A program made the translations under genes and the position numbers. Below, in pieces: positions 1 through 10,463 of a stretch of DNA of 64,000 bases; positions within the stretch are counted from its first letter, which is position 1, and every line of letters starts with the position of its first letter. This DNA is from Pseudeuparius sepicola (taxonomy: Eukaryota; Arthropoda; Insecta; Coleoptera; Anthribidae). Where the stretch lies: contig OY987302.1 in the NCBI GenBank assembly GCA_963920635.1, positions 38,443,500 through 38,507,499 of the forward strand, written 5' to 3'. The notes below the pieces were generated by a model. The model had not been told where the DNA came from, did not search any database, and saw nothing but the letters and a program-made list of their open reading frames with translations.

Positions 1-184
1 AGATAAACTATCAAGGAAAGATTTTCATGTGAATAGTTACTCTAGGGATATTTACCCTTCACATTTAAGTACATCTGAGTTATTAAGGGGCGTTAAAGAA
101 GGGACGTTGCATCAAGGAACATACAGAGCATCACGTGATAATTTTCTTGAAGGCTTTGTTAATGTTGAGGGATTTGAAGAATCT
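1..184 (+). CDS. DIS3: DIS3 (RRP44) exosome exoribonuclease, first visible exon (partial gene)
   Basis: DIS3 is the processive 3'-5' exoribonuclease of the RNA exosome (RNB domain), with an N-terminal PIN endonuclease domain and cold-shock/S1 domains. The window opens inside the gene: reading frame 2-184 is open from the first base and encodes the start of the cold-shock region (LHQGTYRASRDNFLEG). The exon ends in phase 0 before a GTAAGC donor at 185. Eight exons join in frame to about 761 residues ending at 47118. Human DIS3 is about 958 aa, so roughly 200 N-terminal residues (PIN domain) lie upstream. Five of the eight exons are separated by short introns of 51-159 bp, and three introns are 7.5, 25.2 and 11.9 kb. 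Identification rests on the RNB signature in exon 3 and colinear similarity through all exons. Confidence 0.93.
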
Positions 185-343
185 GTAAGCATTGAGTGTT
201 TAAAAATGACCTCTCAGTAGGTTCTGGAAGTCTGGGCTTGGGCATAGTTTCTTTCAATTTCAGAACCCACTTTAGGTGTTTTTATTTGAATGCTCGGGAA
301 TATATTTTACTTTTGATTGATAAATATATATTATTTTTCTTAG

Positions 344-760
344 ATTATCGTCCAGGGCAGGAATGGTTTAAACCGAGCAGTGGATGGTGATGTGGTAGTT
401 GTTCAAGTTTTTGAAAAGAAAGACTGGATATCACCTAGTGAAATCATTTTAGAAGATGAATCACAGGTTGAAGAAAATATCGATGACGTAGAAGTGAAAG
501 AAGAAGTGTTAAAAAACATGTCGAATACTAATAAAGGTGATATCAAGCCTACTGGTTGCGTTGTTGGCATTATAAGAAGAAAATGGAGGCAGTATTGTGG
601 TATTTTGGAAGGAGGAGTTGATGGGGTATACCAACTTTTTGTGCCAGCTGAAAAGTGTATACCAAAAATACGCATTGAAACTCGACAAGCTGAATTTTTA
701 TGTACACAAAAACTTATTGTTACTATTGATTCTTGGCCAAGGCATTCTCGATACCCTCAC
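344..760 (+). CDS. DIS3: DIS3 second visible exon (cold-shock domains)
   Basis: 139 codons, phase 0 at both ends, between a TTTTCTTAG acceptor and a GTAAGT donor at 761. The exon begins IIVQGRNGLNRAVDGDVV, typical of the first cold-shock domain. It contains an acidic insert (EDESQVEENIDDVEVKEEV) and then TGCVVGIIRRKWRQYCG and IPKIRIETRQA, the conserved second cold-shock region of the DIS3 family. It binds RNA and leads it into the RNB channel. The intron before it is 159 bp and the one after it 79 bp. Confidence 0.93.
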
Positions 761-839
761 GTAAGTTTTAATTTTGTCTTGCGGAAATTTCAGGAATTTC
801 GGAGTTAATGGAATATGAAGAATTTGATTTCAATTTCAG

Positions 840-1217
840 GGGCATTTTGTTAGAGCTCTCGGAAAAATTGGTGATCAAGCAACAGAAAATGAAGTGGTTC
901 TGTTGGAACATGATGTACCACACAGTCAATTTTCCGAAGAAGTACTTAGTTGCCTACCAAAATTACCCTGGTTAATAACGGATGAGGATGTTAAGAGGCG
1001 AGTTGATATTCGACATTTAGATATTTGCTCTGTAGATCCACCTGGCTGTACAGACATTGACGATGCATTACATTGTCGACCAATAGAAGATGACAAACTC
1101 GAAGTTGGGGTGCACATAGCGGATGTGTCGCATTTTATAAGACCAGGAACTGCGATAGATTTGGAAGCAGGATCTAGAGCGACAACTGTGTATTTAGTAA
1201 ACAAAAGGATTGACATG
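840..1217 (+). CDS. DIS3: DIS3 third visible exon (start of RNB catalytic domain)
   Basis: 126 codons, phase 0 at both ends, from a TTTCAG acceptor to a GTAACA donor at 1218. It encodes the RNB active-site block CSVDPPGCTDIDDALHC, with the acidic metal-binding residues of the family present, followed by LEVGVHIADVSHFI and the KRID motif. All residues expected for catalysis in this block are intact, so the gene appears functional. The following intron (1218-8675, 7.46 kb) is full of mobile elements. Confidence 0.95.
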
Positions 1218-2670
1218 GTAACATAATTTTAAGTAAAGTTTAATAGATTCAAGATTTCCCCAAAACCCTATTTTCTCTATGGGTTACCATGAAAGTCCAG
1301 AAATGTGCCACCCAAAATGCCTGATCATCGAAATTAGATTTCAAGTAAAATAAAAAATGTTGCCACATAGGAAACTTTGGGTGCACATATTTTATTAGCT
1401 TTTAACATTTAATTTACGTGTATATGGTGGGGTCGTCCGCTAATTAATAATTAGTAAAAAAAGTCTCATAAGTTCAGTGACAAGGGAGCTTACATAAATT
1501 AACTTTTATATTTTGTGAACGAAATTCTCTATAAATATATTTTAAAACACAATTTTACCTTATTCGTTAGGTATGGTTTGTCAAGTGCCTCCTGTAAGAA
1601 TTGCTTATTTCGTCCCAAAAAGTGTTCTTGTCAAAATCAACATATTGTTACTTCATGATTTTAGCTTTGGATAGCCTGGTAATTTGAACCTACTCTTTCA
1701 ACAAAGCTCTTAACTTTGTTTTGGCAATTGGCTTCCATAAACAAAATATTCTTTACTGTAAGCTTCTCATGACTTCTAATAAATTCCATGAAGATTCATG
1801 TGCCACATTTATTAACATTTCTTTAGGGGTACAGGGGACTAAGTTCTTTTCATGAAAAACATAATTTACTTACGATACTTTTCTTAATGTTTTTGATATA
1901 ACTTATATTATGTATGTATTGTATCCCAAGCTATTTATGTTGTCTCTATGTTTCTTATTCTTTTGTTTCAACAGATTTATTAGTTTAAGAATTATAATAG
2001 GTTCGTTCCAACTTATGTCAGAAACAGTTTCTTACAGTCAGGATTCTGTGCAGTAAGTTGAATGCATTCCAACCAGCATTACTAACGATTAGTAAACGAT
2101 CTAAACGATCATTTTTCTGTTTAAGTTAAGATTAAACCCTGTTTGAAAACTATCAAACAGTTTGCGGACTATCATCTAACCAATTATTTGACGCATGCGT
2201 ATTACTGTTGTTTGATTGAAAATATGATGGTTGACCCGCGCCTCTCCAGCACTGGTGGAAGTAGACAGGCGAATTGGTTTTATCATTTAATGTGTGTCTA
2301 AACTGTACCAAGTATGTTTACCTTAGCTGTCTTCTTTTAGGAGAAATATAACAAAACTTGGAAAAAAATAGAACTTTGACGCCCTATATAATGAAAACCA
2401 TTAGGATTTCAATACAACTTTATATGAAAAAATCTATTTATTTTGGTGTTTTCTATAGATTCCTGAAGTTTTGCCCCTAAAAGTATAAATATACATATGA
2501 ACTAACATATTTCAAGAACCATATACACATAATTCGAGACAGGGCAGTGAGAGGCATTTGAGATGAGTCACCTTAGATTTTGCAATAAGCAGAGACACTA
2601 ATATCGCACATTATTAAAGCAATAGAAAAGTTTAGGTGAAAAAAACACGACTATCTAAATTTAATTCATA
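1218..2670 (+). other. DIS3 intron 3, 5' part, no recognised element
   Basis: AT-rich intron sequence. I see no coding exon, RNA gene or clear terminal repeat. Confidence 0.6.
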
Positions 2671-2672
2671 TA

Positions 2673-4154
2673 CAGGGTGATTCCCTACCCCCGAAACTGG
2701 GGGTAGGGGAGACCAAAATATTGCGATTGAGTCCAACATTGCTTAAACAAATGTTGTTTGTTTGAGAGATACAGTGCGATCAAGTTCTTCTTTTTTAGAT
2801 TGAATTATGGCTATATCTACCAAAATAATCAAGCTGCTGACCTGAAATTTGGCACTGCTATGTTTTTGGGGACGGAGAATAAGCTGAAAATGTCAATTTC
2901 TACGTATCTCACATAGGGCGCCACTTGCGTGGTTTTTGAATCGTGCTTTTACTCGTAACTTTTGTGAGGTTATCTTTTTGGTCCTGCAGGTTTGTCATTT
3001 TAGCGCACCTTTTCATTCTGCAACCAAAAGGTACTCTTGTTCCATAACGCCCAAATCAATCGTTTGCGTTTAAATTGCCAAAATGTGCCCCGAAACACCT
3101 GTTGACTTCAATATTCGAAAAATAAAATATTCACCTACTGCTTTCAAATATTGCACAACGACTGTACCATTTAAAGCGAGAAAAAAAACCCATATGAACA
3201 ATGTCCCAAAAAATGTTCACTTTCAAAATGGAACAGATTGAAACTCGACAAACTTTGGACACCCTATTTCAAGAAAACAAATGTGTTTCGACCAATGTTC
3301 ATTTGGCATTTTTTTCTTCATTTTCAATGTACAGTTGATCTGTAACATTTGAAATCTAACATTTGAACTTTGGACACCCTATTTCAAGAAAACAAATGTG
3401 TTTCGACCAATGTTCATTTGGCATTTTTTTCTTCATTTTCAATGTACAGTTGATCTGTAACATTTCAAATGTTACAGATCAACTGTACATTGAAAATGAA
3501 GAAAAAAATGCCAAATGAACATTGGTCGAAACACATTTGTTTTCTTGAAATAGGGTGTCCAAAGTTTGTTGAGTTTCAATCTGTTCCATTTTGAAAGTGA
3601 ACATTTTTTGGGGACATTGTTCATATGGGTTTTTTTCTCGCTTTAAATGGTACAGTCGTTGTGCAATATTTGAAAGCAGTAGGTGAATATTTTATTTTTC
3701 GAATCTTGAAGTCAACAGGTGTTTCGGGACACGTTTTGGCAATTTAAACGCAAACGGTTGATTTGGGCGTTATGGAACAAGAGTACCTTTTTGTTGCAGA
3801 ATGAAAAGGTGCGCTAAAATGACAAACCTGCAGGACCAAAAAGATAACCTCACAAAAGTTACGAGTAAAAGCACGATCCAAAAACCGCGCAAGTGGCGCC
3901 CTATGTGAGATACATAGAAATTGACATTTTCAGCTTATTCTCCATCCCCAAAAACATAGCAGTGCCAAATTTCAGGTCAGCAGCTTGATTATTTTGGTAG
4001 ATATAGCCATAATTCAATCTAAAAAAGAAGAACTTGAACGCACTGTATCTGTCAAACAAACAACATTTGTTTAAGCAATGTTGGACTCAATCGCAATATT
4101 TTGGTCTCCCCTACCCCCAGTTTCGGGATTTCCCATTCCCAATGAATCACCCTG
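2673..4154. mobile_element. Fold-back element (CAGGGTG ends, about 730-bp inverted arms)
   Basis: The sequence from CAGGGTGATTCCC at the left is mirrored almost base for base to GAATCACCCTG at the right, meeting at a symmetric centre near 3462 (ATCTGTAACATTT / AAATGTTACAGAT). Each arm is about 0.7 kb and there is almost no unique spacer. TA flanks both ends, the target duplication of Tc1/mariner elements. There is no open reading frame of note, so it would need a transposase in trans. The left arm carries a 115-bp internal tandem duplication absent from the right. The arms share a degenerate subterminal pattern with the fold-back at 32222-32793. Confidence 0.9.
3251..3467. repeat. 115-bp tandem duplication inside the fold-back left arm
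   Basis: AACTTTGGACACCC and the following sequence at 3251 recur at 3366, with identical text through to the hairpin centre. The right arm has only one copy, so the duplication arose after the hairpin formed. Confidence 0.85.
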
Positions 4155-4824
4155 TATATACAGGGTGGTTCACTTTTGTGTGGTAGGACTTTAACATTAG
4201 ATAGAAAAAGATAATCTAAAATGAAAATTTTATATCAACATATATCGGGGAAAGCTTAGTTTCCGAGATACAGGGCGTTGAAGTGTTGGAAAAAATATGA
4301 AGTATTTTTTACACTGTCCGAACCAGTGGAGATATTTAAACCAAATTTGATGTGTAGTACCACCTTTTTGACTACGATATTTAGTGATAATATGAAGGTC
4401 CTGAAATAACCAGTGTTGGAGTTATGGGTTTTCACTATCACTAAATTTAAAAAGTAATTAGTACGGACCTGTCTCACATCAACGTAATTTTTTTTTTCGT
4501 AAAGTTCTTTCAATTCTTACAAAAAGTGTATCTTGACATTTTTTTGTATCTGCCACGGTTGTGTAGTAAATAAATTATTTCGTTTCCATCTCAGCCTTTT
4601 TTGCCTAAAAATGTGTTTTCTAAGATTATTGATAAATATCGCAAATAACAGAAATTAATTATGGAACACTTATCGGATTCAGCTATTTTATTTTTAATTT
4701 TATGGAAACAATTTTAAAAATAAACTGGCACTTGGTTTGAGGTACATTATTTACAGTACAGTATTTATTATCATTTTAACATTTTTATCAAATCTAGTAT
4801 TATTTCTTAATAATTTTTATAATT

Positions 4825-5928
4825 CTAAATTTGTACAACATTCAACAATTGTTCAAAATGTGATCCATTCTGTTGCACACATAATTCACTTCGACGCCTA
4901 ACGGATTGAACAGCATCGATTAAATTGCCATTTCTCAATTCATCGCACGCATTTCTGATACGATCAATAAGTTGTTCCCTTGTTTCTACAGGAGTCGCAT
5001 AGACTTGTTCTTTTAAAAATCCCCATACGAAGAAGTCCAGAGGTGTTATGTCCGGAGAACGTGGTGGCCAAGCGACCGGTCCCCCTCGTCCGATCCACCT
5101 ATTTGGAAAGTTATTATTTAACCAGTTCCTCACATTTCGGTGAAAATGTGCAGGACAGCCGTCAAGTTGGAACCAAGCCAACAATCTTAAGTTTAAAGGA
5201 ATGTCTTCCCACATATTATTATGCTCAGCTACTAAAAACTCCAAAAAATTGTCACCATTCACTCGCTGTGGCAAAAAAAAGGGTCCAAACAGATGATGGT
5301 TGTACAGTCCAATCCAAACATTGACACTAAATTCGACCTGAAAATTTCTTGGCCGGATTGCATGTGGGTTTTCTTGTGCCCAAATATGCTGACTATGAAA
5401 GTTTACTACTCCACGACGAGTAAAACACGACTCGTCCGTCCATAAAATGTTATTTAAAAATTGTCTATTTCCTTCAATTGACTCCAAAATCCATCGGCAA
5501 AACACTAATCTTCTTTCTGCATCGCCGGGCCTTAAACCTTGTACGGGTTGTAGATGATACGCATGCCTGTGATCTCTTTTTAAAGCTCGCAAAATTGCAG
5601 ACTTTGAAACACGTAGGGCCACTGACACTCTTCTGCTACTTGTAGGATTCCTATCGAATTCACGAAGAATCTCATTGTTGCGTCTGACTTGTTGGATATT
5701 GTTTTCATTTCCGCGTTTGACGATTCTAGTTCTCAGACCGCGAGTTCTGAATTGCCGGTGCATGTTAACAAACACCGAGGGACGCGGATGGCGCCTATTT
5801 GGAAATCGCCTCCGGTATTCTCTGGCTGCTTCCGCAGAGTTCCCATTTGCAACTCCATAGCAGAAATATATGTCAGCCTGCTCTTCATTTGTAAATTGGA
5901 ACGGCATTTTAATTATTAACAAAGACAA
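4825..5928 (-). CDS. Tc1/mariner-superfamily transposase, intact, DD36D-type
   Basis: 367 aa, uninterrupted. The N-terminal region (about residues 8-60: MPFQFTNEEQADIYFCYG, then RRRFPNRRHPRPS) matches the DUF4817-type DNA-binding region of insect transposases. A helix-turn-helix segment follows (about 85-120). The catalytic triad is visible as D165 in ILWTDES, D256 in FQLDGCPAH and D293 in WPPRSPDITPLDFF, with 36 residues between the last two. The C-terminus QNGSHFEQLL is conserved in the family. The true start may be the methionine at residue 8 (5907), where family similarity begins. It cuts and pastes the element at TA sites. This is the only full-length transposase of this class in the window, so it could act on the shorter relatives. 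Confidence 0.88.
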   Translation of the reverse strand: MSLLIIKMPFQFTNEEQADIYFCYGVANGNSAEAAREYRRRFPNRRHPRPSVFVNMHRQFRTRGLRTRIVKRGNENNIQQVRRNNEILREFDRNPTSSRRVSVALRVSKSAILRALKRDHRHAYHLQPVQGLRPGDAERRLVFCRWILESIEGNRQFLNNILWTDESCFTRRGVVNFHSQHIWAQENPHAIRPRNFQVEFSVNVWIGLYNHHLFGPFFLPQRVNGDNFLEFLVAEHNNMWEDIPLNLRLLAWFQLDGCPAHFHRNVRNWLNNNFPNRWIGRGGPVAWPPRSPDITPLDFFVWGFLKEQVYATPVETREQLIDRIRNACDELRNGNLIDAVQSVRRRSELCVQQNGSHFEQLLNVVQI

Positions 5929-6031
5929 ACTGCGGCGCTGCTACGTTCATCTACTGGATGACAGATTATTGTATTATTAACTGTCAATAAGATTTTCTTT
6001 TCCATGGCACACTTATCTTCACCAGTACGGC

Positions 6032-6142
6032 GATGCAGAAAGGACATTAGTATTTTGCCGATGGATTTTGTAGTCAAAGGAAATAAGACAATTTTTAAAT
6101 AACATTTTATGGGCGGAAGAATCATGTTTTACTCGTCGTGGT
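6032..6142 (+). pseudogene. Transposase fragment, inverted partner of the 4825-5928 gene
   Basis: The + strand here (GGCGATGCAGAAAG ... TTTTACTCGTCGTGG) matches the coding sequence of the transposase around residues 135-172, with substitutions and small indels. It then jumps directly to the 3' end of the gene (TACAAATTTAGAATT). It is the remnant of a second, internally deleted copy in opposite orientation. Confidence 0.85.
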
Positions 6143-7099
6143 ATAATTTAGAATTCTACAAATTTAGAATTATAAAAATTATTAAGAAATAATACAGATT
6201 TGATAAAAATGTTAAAATGATAATAAAGTAATGTACCTCAAACCAAGTGCCAGTTTATTTTTAAAATTGTTTCCATAAAATTAAAAATAAAATAGCTGAA
6301 TCCGATAAGTGTTCCATAATTAATTTCTGTTATTTGCGATATTTATCAATAATCTTAGAAAACACATTTTTAGGCAAAAAAGGCTGAGATGAAAACGAAA
6401 TAATTCATTTACTACACAACCGTGGCAGATACAAAAAAATGTCAAGATACACTTTTTGTAGAGAATTGAAAGAACTTTACGAAAAAAAAATTTACGTTGA
6501 TGTGAGACAGGTCCGTACTAATTACTTTTTAAATTTAGTGATAGTGAAAACCCATAACTCCACCACTGGTTATTTCAGGACCTTCATATTATCACTAAAT
6601 ATCGTAGTCAAAAAGGTGGTACTACACATCAAATTTGGTTTAAATATCTCCACTGGTTCGGACAGTGTAAAAAATACTTCATATTTTTTCCAACACTTCA
6701 ACGCCCTGTATCTCGGAAACTAAGCTTTCCCCGATATATGTTGATATAAAATTTTCATTTTAGATTATCTTTTTCTATCTAATGTTAAAGTCCTACCACA
6801 TAAAAGTGAACCACCCTGTAGAATACATATCATATGAGAGAAAACATAATTTTTTTTAACAGCTATTCATTTCAGTAGGTACTTCTTATTAAACTCAAGT
6901 CATTCGTGTTCAGTTTTGAAAGTAATTTTTACATAATTGTGCAAGACAATGATCAGGCCACTTGCAGTGCGGAGCTGTCTTGCTTCTTTATAAATTAACA
7001 ACATATTTTGAGACAAAACTTCTGCAACTAGAAATTTTTTGTTTTTGAGTTTTTTCTTCAAGAATAATATTTTATTGGTTAAAAGGTTTAGTGGTGTTT

Positions 7100-7568
7100 A
7101 ATATTATTATATCAGTTGTGATTTTCTTGAATACACGCCAATATGACAGAAAAAATCTTATCAATAGTCAAGTTTTGACTCTTTTGAGTCATCGTGACAA
7201 TGTAAAAATGAAATTTTCCTTGTTAAAATCAGTGTTTATGTCCATAAATTACTTTTTTTTCAGTAAAGAGCCAGGTCTGCACCACACGAATTTCAAAACA
7301 AATATACATGTTAATTTTGACTCGAATATGCATATATCATTATTCATTTTAAAATTTGTGTGGTGCAGACCTGACCTATCTTTCTATTCCGTACTTAAAA
7401 AAAAAGTTATTTATGGATCCTATAAATACCGATTTTAACAAGAAAAATTTCATTTTTGCATTGTCCCGATGATGACTCAATAAACTAGTCAAAATATCGA
7501 CTATTGTAAAATTATATTTTTTCTGCCATATTGGCGTGTATCCAACAAAACCCCAACTGAAATAATAA
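7100..7568. mobile_element. Imperfect fold-back repeat, about 220-bp arms
   Basis: Left arm text such as ATACACGCCAATATG (about 7131), GAGTCATCGTGACAATG and GGTCTGCACCACACGAATTT is mirrored at 7350-7560 (AAATTTGTGTGGTGCAGACC, CATTGTCCCGATGATGACTC, CATATTGGCGTGTAT). Spacer is short (about 40 bp). Arms are visibly diverged, so the insertion is old. No TIR of known type and no coding capacity seen. Confidence 0.75.
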
Positions 7569-7569
7569 T

Positions 7570-8675
7570 ATATTATTCTCCATCCATGGATTGACAAAAA
7601 TTACTGGCTTCGGATTTTCCTTTGCTTTGTTCTGTCCAATTCGAAAACACCTGTTGAGGCTCTCTTTTTTTATGTTATAGTTAAGCACGGTAGATACAAA
7701 AAATATAATTTTATATATATAAACCATGAATGATAATCATGTTTTGGAAAGATTCATTCATTAGATATTATAACATGAGAACATTTTGGTGGGGATGTTA
7801 AATTATCATTTCATAATTAACGGTTGTATCCTCTTTTGCCAGATAACTAGTTAAAGAAAATAAATTCCAAAGGTTCAATAGTAGTGCTTTGAGGGATAGG
7901 ATCAAAATTGAACAAATAAATGGTTTAACAAAAACTGATAACATAAATAAAGATTATGACATAGAAGTTAAATAGTTGGCCGGTTCCGGGGAGGGTCTTC
8001 GGGGCGATCTGTCACAGAAAATGAAAAAAAAAAAACAAATGGATAAACAGTCGGTTAGTTTCTGCCAGTTAAGAGACAGTAATATACTAAATGTGAAATT
8101 AAAAAATATACGTCTGTCGGTTTCTGACGTTTAGAATGTCCCATATTTTAAATATCCAGCTTTATTACGATTTACGTTCTTTTTACGGTAACAAATTACT
8201 TTTGCGGTCAGTATTTCAGTTTTGTCCACAGTTTTTATAGGTTGACTTGTTTGGGCTAACATGAAATTTCCATGCATATGAAGAAAATCATATGCACAGA
8301 CCGTTGTGCGAATTGCAGAAGAATAAAGATTATTATTTTGGAATTACGACATGATCTGTTCAGCCAGTTGAAGAAGCAAGACTTCTATAAATTTTATAAA
8401 ATTATCCGCAACAATGATATTTTTAACATTAAACCCTCCTGTCAATGTGGCAATCGCTTGAAACAACACTATGCATAAGTCTTTAATGTAGTGTTGGTCC
8501 AAGTTTGAGTCTATTTGACACATGCCATTACAAGGAGACTTCTGTTGTAGAAATGTAATACTAATTATTTTAAAGCTAACAACGAGTGCTTCTGTTTAAT
8601 CAATGACTTTATGATATACTCATAATCATTCATTCCCTTGTTATGCTACACATTTCATTTCAAATCATTTTATAG
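7570..8675 (+). other. DIS3 intron 3, 3' part
   Basis: No supported gene. A short T-rich tract and a TTTTATAG acceptor immediately precede the next DIS3 exon at 8676. Confidence 0.6.
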
Positions 8676-8941
8676 GTTCCTGAGCTTCTTAGTTCAAATT
8701 TGTGTTCGCTGCGTGGTGGAGAGGAAAGATTTGCTTTCTCATGCATTTGGGAAATGGACAAGAATGCAAATATACTTAACACACGGTTCCACAAAAGCAT
8801 CATTAAATCCAAAAAGGCCATGACATATGAAGAGGCTCAAATAATTATTGACGATAAAACTCAAGCCCACAGTATAGCTGATTCACTGCGGAATTTGAAT
8901 ATGTTAGCAAAAATATTAAAGAGGAGAAGATTAGAAAAAGG
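8676..8941 (+). CDS. DIS3: DIS3 fourth visible exon (RNB domain)
   Basis: Starts VPELLSSNLCSL and continues ERFAFSCIWEMDKNANI, AQIIIDDKTQAHSIADSLR and LNMLAKILKRRRLEKG, matching the RNB domain directly after the KRID motif of the previous exon. The acceptor is TTTTATAG at 8668-8675; the donor GTATGT at 8942 splits the glycine codon after two bases. Next intron only 51 bp. Confidence 0.95.
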
Positions 8942-8992
8942 GTATGTAATATTATATTTCTGTTTTACAATATTGTCATGAATTAATTGTAG

Positions 8993-9236
8993 TGCATTAG
9001 TCCTCGCTTCTCCGGAAGTTAAAATTCATATGGATTCTGAAACTATGGAGCCACTTGACGTAGAAGTAAAAAAGCTATTCGAAACAAATTCAATGGTTGA
9101 GGAATTTATGTTATTAGCAAATATTAGCGTAGCTGAGAAAATATTAGAAGATTTTCCAGACTGTGCTATGCTTAGACGACATCCAACACCACCAACTACT
9201 AATTTTGAGCCTTTGATTAAAGCTGGAAAACACCTG
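8993..9236 (+). CDS. DIS3: DIS3 fifth visible exon (RNB domain)
   Basis: The first base T completes the split glycine codon, then [20 protein letters not shown] and [19 protein letters not shown], one of the most conserved DIS3 stretches. Ends in phase 0 at KHL before GTAATA (9237). The following intron is 25.2 kb. Confidence 0.95.
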
Positions 9237-9900
9237 GTAATAATTTAGTGCTTAGAGATACCACTTTTGACGTATAAATAATAGAAGCCACACATCTTTC
9301 GAGGACCTAGTAGTAAGGAATGTGAGTGATTCCTTTCCAGATTCCTTGCAACCCTTGCTTTATAGTTTTAAATGGCAGCCCCCATTAAATGACAACATTT
9401 TAAACCACAATAGTTGTGCCTAGAAAAGTGGAGTCGATAGCTTGGTTCACAAATTAGAAGAAAAAAGTGTCCTAATAAAATGGATTTTGTAAAATTTTTG
9501 CTCAATAGGCTACTTGCTTGATTTTTGTAATCAACCAATATTGTATCAGAAATTTTATTTAACAGTCATTTATAATTTATTTCATAGATAATTTATAAAA
9601 TGTCAATGTCAGATCGAAATGTGGCACCTTCAACTTGAATTACTTCACACGAAAATAAATTTAAATGGGCATAAATACGTTCTGCGCTCTCCCTATTGTG
9701 ACCCCTGTACAATTCAGTCATTCATCTGATTTTGTTTACACTTGCTAACTCTTAAAATAAATAGACCGTAGTGTTATTTAGGATACAGTAATCTTTTTAG
9801 TTTGCAGCGGGATATAGAAAGTGTGTGGTGTGAGCCACATATGAAATTTGTTAGAACATATCACATGCATTTCAGAAATATTTGTGAAATTAACTGTACA
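9237..9900 (+). other. Start of DIS3 intron 5, no recognised element
   Basis: AT-rich, no exon or terminal repeat recognised before the CAGGGTATCCC element end at 9903. Confidence 0.55.
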
Positions 9901-10463
9901 TACAGGGTATCCCAAACTCGGCGCCTCAAGGTTATTATAGGCAAACAAAACAGCCAGTAAAAATTTGACTTGTGAGTTTCTTGTAGGACCACTTAAGTTT
10001 GCTTTTGGGCCAAAAAGATAGTATTAAGGAATTTGGGAACTATAGGTTATGACTTTCGTAAATATTTTTTTTACATCTTGTTTCATTAAAAAGTTATATG
10101 TGTATTATTTGTAAAAATATGAGAAGTTGCCATGGTATTTTTTTAATGAAAATTGAGTTAGCCATGAATTATGAAGGTATATTTTTGACAGAAAAAATTG
10201 ACAGATGCTCGGACAGACGTATTATGGAAAAAGTATTAAAATTTTATTATTAGTTATAAAAATATTATATAAACACTTATTATACCCCGATTACTGTAAG
10301 AAGTCCCGTTTTTTTCAGATGACATTCTCCACAAAATCCCTAGGAGTTTTCTGTTAACCATTGGTATAACATTGCTATATGTCTCAACCAGTTAATGACG
10401 TCACTCATTGATTTATGATGGGAAAAGTTACCCAAGTTATACGAAAAAAATAACATAATAAAA

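Larger units (their letters stand above)
4161..6818 (-). mobile_element. Tc1/mariner-like element, inverted-dimer structure with long arms
   Basis: Ends are CAGGGTGGTTCAC at the left and GTGAACCACCCTG at the right, each with TA outside. The left arm 4161-4835 and right arm 6150-6818 are inverted copies about 670 bp long. Both arms run from the terminus through the 3' untranslated region to the last codons of the transposase (TACAAATTTAG). One intact transposase (minus strand) sits on the left. On the right is only a roughly 110-bp transposase fragment in plus orientation joined to the same 3' end. The whole is therefore an intact unit and an internally deleted unit, head to head. It lies 4 bp from the neighbouring fold-back (CCCTG TATATA CAGGG). 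Confidence 0.85.

Noticed and set aside
4256..4513. Matching open frames at 4256-4513 (minus) and 6439-6723 (plus)
   Set aside because: They are the two inverted arms of one transposon; the duplicated peptide reflects the repeat, not a gene.
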